A DNA stretch of 64,000 nt from Lumnitzera littorea (GCA_024138015.1 JAMXBB010000002.1:13740118-13804117), one strand, 5' to 3'. Positions 47,601-60,800 are shown, counted from the stretch's first letter. Numbers and translations: made by a program. Notes: generated by a model from the letters alone, not told the origin.

Positions 47601-49864
47601 CATATCTACACTTATTTATTTTCACCGTACCAAGGTTTCTTAAAGTTAAATTCTTCTCAACTCATCCATGTGACACAAGTTACACATGCAAGATCAACCT
47701 AAGACTTAAAAATTGGTCCTTTTCAAATAACACATCAAGGTTATTTTAACTTTGCTTAAGAAAAAGGACATTTTTTAAATGTATGATTTCAAAGCAAGCT
47801 AATTCATTAAGGGGTAAACAAATTTAAAAATAATATATTAGCACAAAATTTTTTAGTAAAAATATATAATAAAAATATGTTTACAATATATAAAGGTTAT
47901 TTAAATAAAAATAAACAAATCCATAAATTGTAAGGTCAATTGTAATGCATGGAAAATGTAAAGATTTAGACAAGTACACTTATAATTTTGAGTTAAAAAT
48001 AACAATTTTTACGTAACACATAATTTAAATTTTCAAACTACTATATAATTATAGTTGTATGATATCTGATTTTAAATTCTAAGATTGTGAAGTTATAAAA
48101 ATCAGTCTCATGACACTATTAGATATACAACAAGATATTACCGTATATAAGTATATTGTTTGGCAAGTAAAAAAATTTATGGTACAAAGTCAAACGAAAC
48201 TTGATTTACAAGTTATGATCATTTTAAAATTTTACTTAATTTATGTACTCAATGCATAATAGATCTTATTTCCAAATAAAAGTAAATCTCAAGACTTTAA
48301 CATTATAAGAATTTCTAAAATTAAACATCCCATGTAAAAATTATGCACAATTAGAATTATTAGATGTAAAAAATTTGTTTTAATTTTGAAAATGATATCT
48401 TAATTAAGGAAAATAAAAAGTTGATTTTAAATAAATTAATAGGAGAACAAACACTAAAATGAATCAAATTAAAAGTACAAATACCAAATTGCAATCATAA
48501 CTAAAGTATAGATACTAAAATGCAAAAAACTATAATGGTCGTTAACTTTATTGTTAGTGGAGAAAATAAATTGCAACCAAACTAAAAGAAGAAGCAATAA
48601 ATTACAAAAAATAAAATAAAATTCTAGATACTAAATTGTCCAAAATTAAAAATACTGGTATTTTGGTTGCTTTTATCCCCTATATTTGCATTTAATTCGG
48701 TTCAATCTCGTTGGCATTTTCAAATATAGAAAATAATTCATTATTTTTATCCTCATTCCATTGTACTATATTCCATTCTATTTCAATCCATATCATTTCT
48801 ATGTACCAAGCTTACATTATTTATAAGAGTCAAAAACTTCCTAATGAACCTTGATCTTGAACTATAACTGATTGAGTTTTGAATGGACCATTAAAGTCCT
48901 AAGTATATATTTTTGTGACATAATTTTTCTTGCTTAGCTTAGAGTTTGAAGCGATTCAAGATCTGCATGAAAAATAAAAAGTTATCAATGAACTCAAAAA
49001 GAACATCCATGATCCAAAAACTTTTTGGATCAATACAATTCACTTAACATAAATGAGTCTCATCTAATCAAAGAACACCATAAAGTATTGATGCATAGAA
49101 CTTGGTATACGTATACCAAAACTCTTCCCTAAATTTACCAATCTCATTTTCATTCTCTGTTGGGTTTGGTCCTACACAAACTCACTGATTTGCCCTTAGC
49201 AACACGAATAATGGACTCATTATTCAAAGACACTTGCTAAGGAACGCTAAAACGAATAACACGACTCTACCAAACACGTCATTAATCATTATGCTTGCCA
49301 ATAAATTTTCCAAACCACCATAATAGACAACATAGTACCTCCCATCATCTTTAGAACGATATCATAGTAAATTTATTAATTAAAAGGTATAGATACTATA
49401 ATTGAAGATAGGTAAGACAAAATCTAACAAGCAAAAGTTTCGTTGGATATAATATTTAGTAATTTTAATTTAGGTATAAAATTGAAAAAAGGAAAAAGAA
49501 TTGAAATTCATATAGTAATTTTACATTGCTAAGACACAATAGCTAAAGTTCGATATTGGCCATTCTACTTAGTCCACTTTGCGATAGTGGTAATCGCATA
49601 TTTAGTTGATCATTTTCAGCTCACCCGAAACGAAGATTACTGAGATCTATAAGAAATGTCTTTTGCCATTATGATGCAACCAAGTAATAGTGAATTTGGA
49701 TCTACATGGGCAAAATGCAGATTCTGAGCAGAAATTTTCCATTAGATTTCTTATATCTCTAGTTCTTCCGGATGAGTTAAATTCCCACAGATCGATAAGC
49801 GAGCGAATGGTCTCTCATAAGAAGAAGAAGAAGAGGCATTGCAAGGGAAGCAAAACATGGCTAC
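44665..49864. other. intergenic region, no gene seen
   Basis: AT-rich with T- and A-runs (44960, 45266-45296, 45383-45397, 46267-46300). The only larger structure is a pair of direct repeats, about 46580-46895 and 47400-47735 (listed separately). Small open frames at 44521-44730 and 44870-45103 are low-complexity. The stretch 48400-48650 is rich in short 'actaaa/aaattgc' motifs. Confidence 0.7.
46580..47735. repeat. pair of ~310-bp direct repeats about 820 bp apart
   Basis: Copy 1 (about 46615-46890) and copy 2 (about 47425-47730) share 'tagataacaatttaattatt', 'aattttctttctatttattct', 'attcaatcca.aatcatatc' and 'aacctaagacttaaaaatt'. Identity is roughly 80% by eye. The 500 bp between them holds its own duplicated 45-bp segment (46916 and 47010: atatctcca.atacttcttca). 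The layout resembles a very small LTR-like or TRIM-like element, but termini, primer site and target duplication were not found. Confidence 0.55.
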
Positions 49865-51294
49865 CTGACAAGGTATGTTGGACATGTGCCCAAGTCTCGT
49901 CCGCAGCTGCTCGTCACTGAGATCGGAACTGAACATATCATCGTCGCCCAGGTACCCGAATATAGAATGGTACCTGCAGGATTTATTCTTCTCATTTCTC
50001 GAGTGAACAGAGTGCTAAACAAGAGATAGTCTTATTTTACGGGAAAAAGACTGGTAACAAATAGCACAAAAGAACAATGAAAAATGGAAGTATGTTTTGA
50101 GGAATTAAAACTAGGTGGTTAGGTTACCTATCGATGAGCAGTAATTGGGGCATCAGGATCTGCTTCTCTTGGCATTAATTCTGAACTGCGTCCTTCTTTT
50201 ACCATTTTCGAAGCCATCTCAACCAGAGCAGCCGTTTCTGGATTGCTTCCCTTGTGTTGCCGATCACTGACTGGAGCCTGAAATTAAATTACAAGCCAAA
50301 TATCCATTCACATGGATGGATTCAATCAATGAAGAACCATCACTCCGAAGGCCTATTTATAACACAATAGATTATAAGACGAATATCGCTATGTCCTTAA
50401 TGCATAAAGCGGTGTGCAAGTCACATAAGCAATGGCAAATTTAATTCCAAGAGCAAGTCCACAATCACCTGTAATATCGCTGCACGAACCGCTCGACAAC
50501 ACGAAAGTGTCGTGCTTAGCTAATGCACAACACCCTGAAAGTTTTAAAATCCATAAGAAATGCAAGGTGGTTCCATCAGAAGCTTCATGGAATTATATAG
50601 GAATCATGTCTTCAATTAAAACCCAGAATGAAGATGGTGATCATACCTGACAACCTGTGCTATGCCCAAGAAGGATGAGACCTTCAGAATCTTCTTTGTT
50701 GATCAAATAGCTGATGAGTTGATCAATTTCCATGGCGTCCTTCATGATGTTCATAGTGCATCAGGAAAACTTATCGATCTTGCAACCATATTTTGTTAAT
50801 TCCTAAGGCAAGTTGGTCAAAATGGTAGTGAGAAGCTCAAGACGGATATAACTTATTAGCTCAAAGCTTTTATCATACTACATTAAGTTTAGTTCCGCTT
50901 TATCTAATCTAAAAGTTTAAACCGATATTTCGATATATTTAAGACACAATGTCCCAAGTAGAAATCAATTACAAGATATCTGCAGAATAGCTGAGGAACT
51001 AGCCGTGTATAAATAAAAAACTTAGAAAAGCAAGCCAATAAATAAAAGATACGTCCATATTAGCGTGATCATATCAGGATTTTAGATTTGGCTGAAAACA
51101 TTCTCAGCATTTTTCAGGAATACATCATATGAAGAAAACAAATTATTCATATTTAATGAAAAGACATCTGAGCAGTGCAACTTACATGCTGCAAGCTGGA
51201 GGTGCCATATCCGCCGAAAGATGATTGCATCGGTTGCTGGACAAGCGACCATTTCTCTTTATTCAGAGAAATTGCAAGATGTTCCTCCATGTGT
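49865..51294 (-). pseudogene. DUF1749 (UPF0613) alpha/beta-hydrolase, decayed gene fragment
   Basis: Five exon remnants on the - strand keep splice borders: 51294-51186 (AISLNKEKWSLVQ..GGYGTSSLQ), 50739-50647 (LISYLINKEDSEGLILLGHSTGCQ), 50534-50469 (RAVRAAILQ), 50277-50128 (APVSDRQHKGSNPETAALVEMASKM..ELMPREADPDAPIT) and 49973-49865 (GDDDMFSSDLSDEQLRTRLGHMS). This is the plant DUF1749 hydrolase family; GHSTG is the nucleophile elbow with its Ser intact. The small exon has a TAG where Tyr is expected, the fourth ends in TAG at its donor with a shift into the next, and the first exon (N-terminus) and last exon (catalytic His region) are not found nearby. Hence a pseudogene. The family role is a putative serine esterase of unknown substrate. 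Confidence 0.82.
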
Positions 51295-53732
51295 CTGCAA
51301 AATCGAGTGAGACGATGCTTAATGTTTTCTACTCATCGACAACACTGGTCAGCAATATGCTAGGTGTTACTTATGATAACTTCTAAAAGATAATGAAGGT
51401 AGTAAATATCACAAGTAATGATTCAATTATGTTTGGCATTTGATGATTTTAAACTTTAAGAATAAAACTTGACGAGCCAAAGTTTGACCATTCCGCCAAT
51501 AAAAAATTAGAAACTTAAAAGCCTAAATATGCGAAATTCAGAAAATTTATTTTTACATTATCCCTTGCATTAATTGGGTCTATTCAAATTGAATAGAAAA
51601 GAAAAACTAAATCTAACTTTACACCCATGACTTTTTTGAACCCACTTTATTCGATTTTTCACCAAATTTAATATCAAACAAAAAGTGACAAAAGTGGACG
51701 CCGAGTACAAATAATATGAACTCGATTTGTACAACTTATTAAAGAAACTGCTTGGAATATAATCTCAAAATCAGTAAAAAAAATAAAACTTGTATAATAT
51801 ACACGAATCCTCTAAAGCAATTAAGTGCTTAATCTTTCTTGAAAATCACTGAGTAATCACACATTTAGGATAAGTAAAACTTCTAGAAAAAACATTACAA
51901 CTTTAGTTGCATTCAATTTTCACAAAAATCGAGTTAATTTTGGTCATGAATATTAAAGTGTCCAAAATACCCAATTTGATGCCATTTTTATTCCATCTAA
52001 GGGCTTCCTTGCAATTAACACCATAGCACTATAAACCTTAGCATTAATGATACAAGTTTTTCCACTCCACAAGCTCCCAATTCAAAAATATTCCTGCATT
52101 CTTACTCTACAGATTCTATCTATCAAAGCCCATTCACAAACCAAACTTGTCCCTTCAATATTTCTCTCCTGGGAGATTTTTGACGCAAACCAAACATGTT
52201 GACACGAGCGCCATCCTTAATAGAACATTACCCATAGGTCAATTGCACTCGACAACTTGCAAATTGCATCAATTTTGCAAAAGATAAATGTTAAGGTTTG
52301 TTCTTGCACTCTCATCGGTCCTTCCAAAATCAGACGACCTAAGCCCGGGTTTCCCAGAGTCGAATCGACTAACCCTCAAGGCCAAACTGATCCTGAACCG
52401 GCCAGAGTTCTCCACTTATAGAGGTAAGTTCTCTCCCCCTTATATTTCGTCTTGTTTTATTATACTTAATATGAAAACTTAAAAAAAAAAAAAGAAAAAG
52501 AAAATTTTTTCTTGAAAAATATATTTTTAATAAGTTCGATATTTTCCATGCATTTTCATTAATATTTGCTCATTTCCATGATTATTAGGTTTATTAGCGC
52601 ATTGAGTTAAAATTTTATAATTTATTGCTCTCATTTCATGTTATTAGCCACTTTTGCTAATAATGTAGGATTTTCCTCTTAAAGTTTTTCATGAATAAAC
52701 GAAATTTGACATTTCCTTGCAAATTCGATATTGTCCATTAAATAGTTTAATTTTCCAATTTTTATGTTATTAATGTAGTTCACTTTATTAGTTATTAGTC
52801 ATTTTCATGTTTTTGTAATCCATTGTTACTAATACTTATGCTTGTTGATATAGATTTTATTTTATTTTAATTTTTTTTATGAAAATAAAATTCCCTCTTT
52901 TCTTTTAAAAGGGGAAATTTTCTAATAAAAAGTGTTTCTTCAAAATCTTTTCAAGACATTCTTTTTATGGGCCAAAAAAAAAAAACAAAGCCTTTTTCTT
53001 TTTCAAAAACTGTTTTATTTTTTTTTTCAAAAAAGTCATTTTCTTCAAACCAAGAAAAATGGTTTTCTTCAAATTCAAAATCTTTTCAAAATTATGATTT
53101 TTAGAGTTTTTTCAATAAGAAGGAAAAAAAGCTTTATTCTTGAAAAATAATTAAACAGTAATAATGTAAAGTGGAATCATTTTAAAAAAATTAAAATAAA
53201 TTAAAAAACTATTTTTTTTTATAAAAATAATGAGAATTACATGGGTTTGATCACAATTGGTATCTACATAGGCCTTTTGGACGACTCGAGTTTTTCTCTT
53301 TTTAATGAAGAAATTCCTTCTAAATATAGCCCCTTTTCAAAAGTTCTCTTTTTGAAGAAAAATAAAAATTGAATGCCTTTTTACTTATTTTTGAAAATTT
53401 CTTTATGAGACCTATATGTTTCAATAAGATAGCTTATGAATCTAAAATCTATAGTTTTCACTTCTTCTTTTTTTCCCTAAAACCTCTTTTCTAGGAAAAT
53501 TTGCAAACTAGTGACTGGAATTAAGTTTATCTAGTCATTAACCTTAATTCCACACTTTCTCCCGACTTCAATTGAATGATGATTCAATTTTCAAAAAGAT
53601 TTTGTGAAAAAAAAATGTTTTTCCCTAACACAATCGAGTGGCTTTAATTGAGGGGCTAAACTCAATTAAAGTCAAATTAAGAAAAAAGAAAACCGAAATT
53701 CAAGCTTGACATATGTTTATCACTTAACCTAT
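51295..53732. other. intergenic region with an orphan GC-richer patch
   Basis: AT-rich except for 52288-52423, which is distinctly richer in G+C. That patch has an open + frame of 45 codons ending at a strong donor-like AG|GTAAGT (52422-52429). I do not recognise the product. The stretch 52480-53720 is low-complexity T/A-rich DNA. The text around 53240-53300 (tggtatctacataggcctttt) resembles the border zone of an LTR element but could not be assigned. The N-terminal exon of the hydrolase was looked for here and not seen. Confidence 0.5.
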
Positions 53733-55806
53733 TGTCGAGCCTAATTTTTCGATTTCTTTTATTTAAAATTAATTTCCCATTTTTTTATTAATATTAAACC
53801 ATAACCCATTTAATATTAATCATCGACTAAAGAAATTTAAAAAAATTTTTGGAGTCACCACTCAACCGAAGTCAGGAAAAAGATAGAAAACCGTAATCAA
53901 TTTGGTGAATTGATTACGATTTAGCTACAGGTCTTTGATTTCAATTTTAATGAAGAACTAGAAGGTTTCAAATTCGGGGGTTAACCTATTATACCTTAAT
54001 AAGTACCACTATCTATTTACCGAAATTAGGATTATTTTTCTAATTATAATATTTAAAATAAATAGATAAATAAAAAAAATCAAAAGAAAAAGAACCTAAG
54101 TTTAACATATTTTATTGTCGCCCCAAATGTGCCTACATACCCGCTAGCCGAGATCAGACGATCATAATTCTTTCGAAAAATCTTTAGTGTATTAATTGAT
54201 TTTAATTTTGAAAACTGCCCAAGTTTACGTTTTTAATTTATTCGGTTTGTTTAAAATAATCTAAAGGGTCTTAACACTTGAGTGTTGTTATTTTATAAAA
54301 AATACTCTAAAAATCTTATTTTAAAAGGGTCTTTTATTAATTCTTAGTTAAAAAAAATATTTTTCTATGTGAGAAATGTTAATAATAAAAAAATAATAAT
54401 CCCAAAAGAAATCCTAAGCTCCATACTATATTTCAACTATCTATCAAAATAAATAAAATATGACATACTCAATATACATATAGATACACTAATACTAAAA
54501 GACTCTATTAGGCTAATATATATACATAACTACTTAAATATTATGTTATTAACACTAGCAAATAAGGATCTAATAAAATAAAAATAATAATGATATAATG
54601 ATAATAATAATAATAAATAAAAAATTTTGAAAGAATCGAACAAGGCTAAACCTAGTTGTTGTTCAATGAATCAGTGACGATGGATAGTAATCCATGGTGA
54701 CGTTGTGGCATTGGATGAACAACCTGCTGTTGACGTGTATGGATTGTGGATGTCGTTGATTGGATTTTGGATCAATGGAGCATCAAGGAGAATTGTTGAA
54801 GTTTGGATTGGATGTCTTTGGAATTGTATTGCATGCTTCAGATCGGAAATTAGAGTACGAAATTGGATGTCAAATTGATTTTGATTTTGTCAGGGGGCAT
54901 TGATTTGGAATTGTCCTCGTGTTGCATTCGTGTATTGCGTGGACTTTGGCGATTGTTCGGAGATTTGGTCATTGGAAATTCGTTTGACTTCAAAATTTGA
55001 TCTTGGCTTTGGAATTTGATTTCATTTGCTTGACGTTGGATTTTGAATTGTCAGGATGCAACGTGAATTTTGGTCAGGGAATTTTTGTCAGGGGAGTGAA
55101 GTTAGAATTTGGCATTAGGGAATTATGTCGGGGAACTTCGGCTTGGAATTTGGCAAAGGGAATTGTGTGCTAATTGCGTTGGAGTAGGGGATTGGAATTG
55201 AGTATTCGGTTGTAGAATTCGATTATGGGCATGATTGTTGTGTTATTGATGGTGTCTCTCTTTTATTTGTACATGAGGTCGAAATCAAATCATATCTGGA
55301 TATATCTATCATATCTGATTCGATAATTAAACTAGATTCAAATGAATTCAAATCCGATTTAGCTAAATTCATATGATTTAATTAGATATAAATCACATTT
55401 TCATCTCACTTCTGCAAAGATAGAAAAATAAAGACATAGATGTCTACTGAGACTCGAACCCAAGACCTCAAATTAAATCCAAGCCAAATACTCCAATACT
55501 TATCCGTTAGGCCATTGGCCTGTACCTTGACATTCAGTTCAATTAAATTATACTTAAACTACTCGGTTTCCTAAAATAATTTTTTTTTAACTAAACTAAA
55601 ACTAAAACTATTTATTCCTAATATAAGTTACTTCTTAAAAATCTACAAAAATCTTCTTTTCTTATTTTTTTGGTATTTTCATTATTTGTTAATTTTTATT
55701 ATTTTTATCTTTTATTAATTTTTCTGTTATTTTTATTTTTGAATTAGGACCCTTTTTGTAAAAATAAAAATTAAGACTATAGAAGGGCAAAAATTAGGTG
55801 TCCACA
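53733..55806 (-). repeat. solo LTR of the Ogre-like family with perfect 5-bp duplication
   Basis: On the + strand it starts TGTCGAGCC and ends GTGTCCACA, with intact TG...CA termini, and is flanked by CCTAT at 53728-53732 and again at 55807-55811. It aligns in the outer parts with both LTRs of the 27144-43574 element, while the centre (54640-55250) is strongly diverged. Length is 2074 bp. No internal coding domain is adjacent, so unequal recombination between LTRs is the likely origin. Confidence 0.9.
55450..55514 (-). promoter_or_regulatory. tRNA-like A box and B box inside the solo LTR
   Basis: On the - strand the A box tggcctaacgg (55514-55504) and B box ggttcgagtct (55460-55450) are 54 nt apart start to start. 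They lie about 290 nt from the LTR's 5' end. Both fit the RNA polymerase III type-2 consensus (TRGCNNAGYGG, GGTTCGANTCC) with one or two differences. Degraded counterparts occur at 43287-43223 and about 29850-29789 in the other two LTRs. Confidence 0.6.
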
Positions 55807-57049
55807 CCTATCAACATGTATATATACAAAATATTAACAATAAATTTAAGCCATTGATAAATTGTTTAACAAAGTTGCATCATTCTACCAACATCAATAT
55901 TCTCTTATTAAGAATCAACTAAAGGATATAAAACTATAAGCCCTCCCCTTACTTTATCCTTCTCAACTTTTTCCCATTTTTCAATCTTTCTTTTCTTTTT
56001 TATTTGATTACTCATGCATTTTCTTTTAATTTGCTTTACTTTGTGAGGGAACTATTTTACCTTTTTCACAGTTTGGTTGGTCAAAGTTTATGAGCTCACT
56101 TATGAATTATGTAAACGTAATCGTTAGCCATTCCTGGTTATCACCACATCTATAATCTCTTTTTATACTTTTTGATTTGTGTTTTTCTCATTTTTCTTTC
56201 TTTTCGTTTAAAAGGTGCTTCTCCCAACTTTCCTTCCCTCTTTTCTATCTTTCTTTTCTTTTTTTTTCCTTTTTTTTTTTCAAAATCTAGCTAAGTTCAA
56301 AATTTGTAGCAATTACATGATCATATAGACTACTAAAACTTCAAAGAACATGTATAAGTATTAGCAAAAATATAAGGATTTAATCCCTAACCAATTATAT
56401 TGCCTTAATCTAAAATCATCAAATCTCATCTTAAATAAAATATAACTAAATAAAGTAATGAATTTATAATTTAACTATAAAGAGGTGATTGATGTCCAAT
56501 TGATAATTAAGTTGAAATGGCACAAAGCTTGAAAAAATTTGGTCTAAATGGCTCTAGGACTATGCAATGATAGCAATTTAGAGATAGGAAATGTTAACAA
56601 TATAGATAGTCAGGTCATGAAGCTCATAATTGTTTGAATTTTACTTCAGACTAACTAAGCATCCAAAGAGAGCTAGCTTATGGTTAATAAGTTGTTGATG
56701 AGGTGTTAATTGTCGTACCTTTGTTATGCCAATATTGAGATTAGATGTGCCAAAATGGACTAATTCATAGGTAAGAATTTGTATGTGCAATGTAAATAGG
56801 GTTGGTATTGTAAGTGAAACAAATGAAATCGAAAAACGTGAATAGTTTTATTTGAGAAATACATTCATCAAGTCTTTAGATCTTCAACAAGTGTCCACAA
56901 CATATTAAATGGCGCAAATCAAGAGTTGTGCAACAAAAGCATAGAGATTTTGTAATTCATAAGTTCTAAAAGATGATAGTCTCAATGAGGAAACTATTTT
57001 TAAGGGGGATGAACTTTGATATCCTTAAATAGAAGGTGAATGAACCTTA

Positions 57050-57890
57050 ATTATGTGAAACCCCATGATTAAGTACTTTACATGGATTGTGGGACGTTGT
57101 GTTACAAGTTTATAAGGCTTTGGTTGTGAATAACTTGTTAACACAAGCTTAAAACTTTTAGGTCAAGTGATTGAAATAGGCCCATTAGTATTTGTTGGCT
57201 TAACTATTCACTAATGGTATCAAAGTTGACCCTTTTCTAGTAGGTAGATGATTTAAGTTTGACTCCAGTTTGGAGAATAGGTCCGAAGAAGGAGAGGAGT
57301 GTCACCAGGGTATGACTTCTTGCATGCTTCTAGGATAACCTATAGGTAATGGATGGCTCAAATTATACACTAAAAAGGGGGGAAGATATGGACCCAATTA
57401 TAAGGCCTCGCAATAAGGAAGTCGTATGTCTAAAGGAAAGAGGTTATGAGATTTCATGGTTAAGTATTCTACATGAATTATGGAAGGTCAGGGTACTAGT
57501 TTATAAGGCCTTAATTGTGAACATCTTATCAATACATTGTCAATAAAAACTTGAAACTTTTAGGCCAAATAGTTGAAATAGGCCTATTAGTGTTTGTTGG
57601 CTTAGTTATTCACTACTTTTGTCCGGAGGCATTACAAATTGTAAGGTCTCGTAACAAAGACATTGCGTGTTTAAGGGTAGGAGAGGTGAGGTGGTGCAGG
57701 ATTGTAAGACTCTATAGATAACTGTCTTATGTGGATTATGGAAAGTCATAGTACTAATTTACAAGGCCATAATTAAGAATATTTTGTCAACATAAACTTG
57801 AAACTTTTTTACCAAGTGGTTGAAATGGACCCATTAGTGTTTGTTGGCCTGGCTTTTACTACTTTTAGCTTGGGGCATTACAAATTATCA
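57050..57890. repeat. three irregularly spaced copies of a ~120-bp motif
   Basis: A block containing 'acaagtttataaggc', 'cttgaaactttt', 'gttgaaataggcccattagt' and 'tttgttggc' occurs at about 57080-57203, 57475-57602 and 57733-57847. Spacing is about 400 and 245 bp, so it is not a regular tandem array. Surrounding text such as 'aaggtctcgtaacaaagacattgcgtgt' is also partly repeated (57405 and 57641). Confidence 0.65.
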
Positions 57891-60800
57891 AGGTATTTTT
57901 TAGTGTAGTAACTTAGAATTCATTAAAATACTAAGGTTAAGCGTATTAAGGGAAAAGTGATGGGTGACCTCTTGAGAAGTAGATGCACTAAGGGAATTAA
58001 CCATTTTAGTAAGAAATATAACTAAAGTTCCAAAGTTTTTGAAAAGTTTTGGTGCTCATAAATTAAATATCAACAATGATGTGGATCAATGCAACTTTTT
58101 AATCATGCATAAGGATCAATAGGAAACCAACAACAGCAAATGATAACAGGTTAATAGCTTTTCCCAATGCAAGCCATCAACTTATCAATACCCCCATCAA
58201 CCAACACAATACCAACTATGAAACAACACAAAATCCATTAGGATAAACAATATTTTCATTGTTTAAATCAAAATAAACAAATAAAAGAGAAATAGAAAAA
58301 GAACAAGACTTTCTTGGGATATAGGTCAATGTGTAGGTCACATCAATATAAGTCTCAATCCACCACCATGTTCTAAAGCTCCATTCCATCATCATTTGCC
58401 ATGTGTGCTCAAAGCCCTTAGTCTAATAATTCTATACAAAACCAAAAAATAGAGATTACAATAATACAATCTAGAAAATATTAAACTCAAAAAAATAATT
58501 AAAAATGATACAAACATGAAAAGAAAAGAATTGAACGAAAAATAAAAAATGGAGGGCTACCTCCTACTTAGCACTTGACTTATGATGTCCTCAACGTAAT
58601 TTCTAATATATCTACTAGGATCTTGTGAGAATGTATTTATTCTCATATTTTTAAAACTAATAAAGGAGCTTCTTTCACTCTTTTATTTTTTCTTTTTAGT
58701 TTGGCTCCCTTGTATATGGTAAAAATAGTTTTTCAAAGTGAGATAATCTAAAGGTAGGTGTCTACTAAAAATTGATTACATATCCTATTAGCTTTGGACA
58801 ATTAATTAATTCAATATTTGAAGAGGAATTTTTTATGGGAATCAAAACCTAGACCAAGTTAATATTTAAAGATGTTTATGACTTATTTACTTCTAGATTA
58901 TATCTTGCCTCAATTATATTCTTAAAGCCATTTCTATTTATACTTCCTAATGCTATTTCTACTTTTGAATGGAAATTCTAATGCTTTTGGTAAGGCCCTA
59001 ACAACTCAAGCTTATGATTCTAAGTTTCTGATTATACTTTAGTTCTAATCTTTTATTCTGCATTTGAATATGATATTTGCTCAATATACCTTCTTCTCAT
59101 GGATGATTCTTTTTTGTCTTTCATATATTTTATTTCCTTATTATGCATTCATAAATAAAAATATTAAACTTTCTACATATAAGAAAATTAAATTTTATTA
59201 GGTTAGTATTTAATTTCTTTATATTAGGTTATTAAGAAGTTTTCTTCTTATGTATTTTCCTTAGTCATTGGGATAGTTATTTTATTTTATCTTTCTAATA
59301 CTTCCCTTATAAGCCATACTTCCATATTGGTAACCATCCTAGTATATCATGAAATAGGTATTTCCATGTAATGTAATGAACAACTTTTGATAATCAATTT
59401 ATTTTCATGAATTGCGTTCTTCTCAATTTATCTTATTCTTATCAATCTTTTCAAACATTGTAGCAAACACCTATAAACAAGATTTGCACATCATATCAGA
59501 CCCTCTTAACAATTATGAGTCATACTAGTGTTAAAGTTAATCAACCTTTTGTTAGATTTAGATGAGGAATCCATGGACTTATCATTTAATGGAAGAAACC
59601 CCTTAATTTGATTCTTAGATTGGTACGTTGTATCCAATTTTAAGATTTTGTCTATATCTTTATTTCCTTGTTTCATAAAATCATATAAGCTCATAAATAT
59701 TGTTCCTTTTTTTATTTTCCAATTCAATTATCAAATCAAATCTTTAGTTTATTAATTCTTCATATCCTTTAATTTTGTTCCATAAATATAAAATGCATGA
59801 CAATATTTCTTCATCTTTATGGTCTAGTAACTATTTTCCTATACACATTGTTTAAAGGCTCTTGAAGTCATAGTATCTATTGATCTTTTTCCTAGGATTG
59901 CCATACTTTGGTTGAAGAGTAATAAAATTCCCATTTTTGATAAGTTGCACGATTCTTAGATGTTGCTTACAATCCTTTCAAGGATTTAGGCAAATCAGTC
60001 TTGGTCTTAAACTTTTGTTTTAGGTTCAACCTCTCTAATCTCCTCTTACTCTAAGGGTTAGATGAATAATGTGTACTCTATAGTCTCCAAAGAGTAATGA
60101 GGTATAAATTACTTTTTTTTCCCCTTCAAACTCCTCCTCTCCTTCATTAAGCTACTCTCTTTTTATTGGCTATTTAGATGCACCTCTTTCTCCAAACCAT
60201 TTTTCTTGTCTACGTTGACCCTTCACTTCTGTTAACTCCTTGAGGCTTATAATATTAACCTTTTAACTTAACTCTTCAACAAGACCTCTAATTATTTCAT
60301 CAACGTCTTCCTCATGTCCTTCAAGTGTTTTTATAAGTATTTAATCAGGTTTAATCTTCACTTTTGAGATGGTCAATAGCCAATTCCTCTAATAGTACAA
60401 GTTTTTAATTTAAGAGGGCATTAAATTTTCATTTGTTCATCTCAAAAGGTCTACACATAATTCGAGTAAACTACTTTAAGTCATCATATCTATCATTAAT
60501 GATCAATTCCATCATGAATTTTCTTAAGGTTTTTCTTCGTTAAAGCCTAAGGATTGATGTAGTGGGGTGGTTAGGTTTTGTATCTATTTATTAGGATCTA
60601 TAGGGATTAAAAATTATAAAATTTGATAAGTATATAGTCTTAAAAGGCTCCACCTCAGTCCTACTTCCTGTAGATGATGGCAATATTCATCTTTTGGAAT
60701 GAGAGTATAATAGTAAGAATGTAAGATAGGTTTCCTATTCTTGCACTCAAAAGTCCAATAACACACTCCCCATACATCATGTCACTTATACTCATTGAGG

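Noticed and set aside
49690..49920. 76-residue + strand frame
   Set aside because: It overlaps the last exon remnant of the - strand hydrolase pseudogene and is its shadow.
52932..53150. 72-residue Phe/Lys-rich frame
   Set aside because: Low-complexity T/A-rich DNA; no plausible protein.
55420..55530. Functional tRNA gene in the solo LTR
   Set aside because: A and B boxes are present but the flanks cannot form a cloverleaf with acceptor and anticodon stems that I can see; SINE-like or pol III-like remnant is the better reading.
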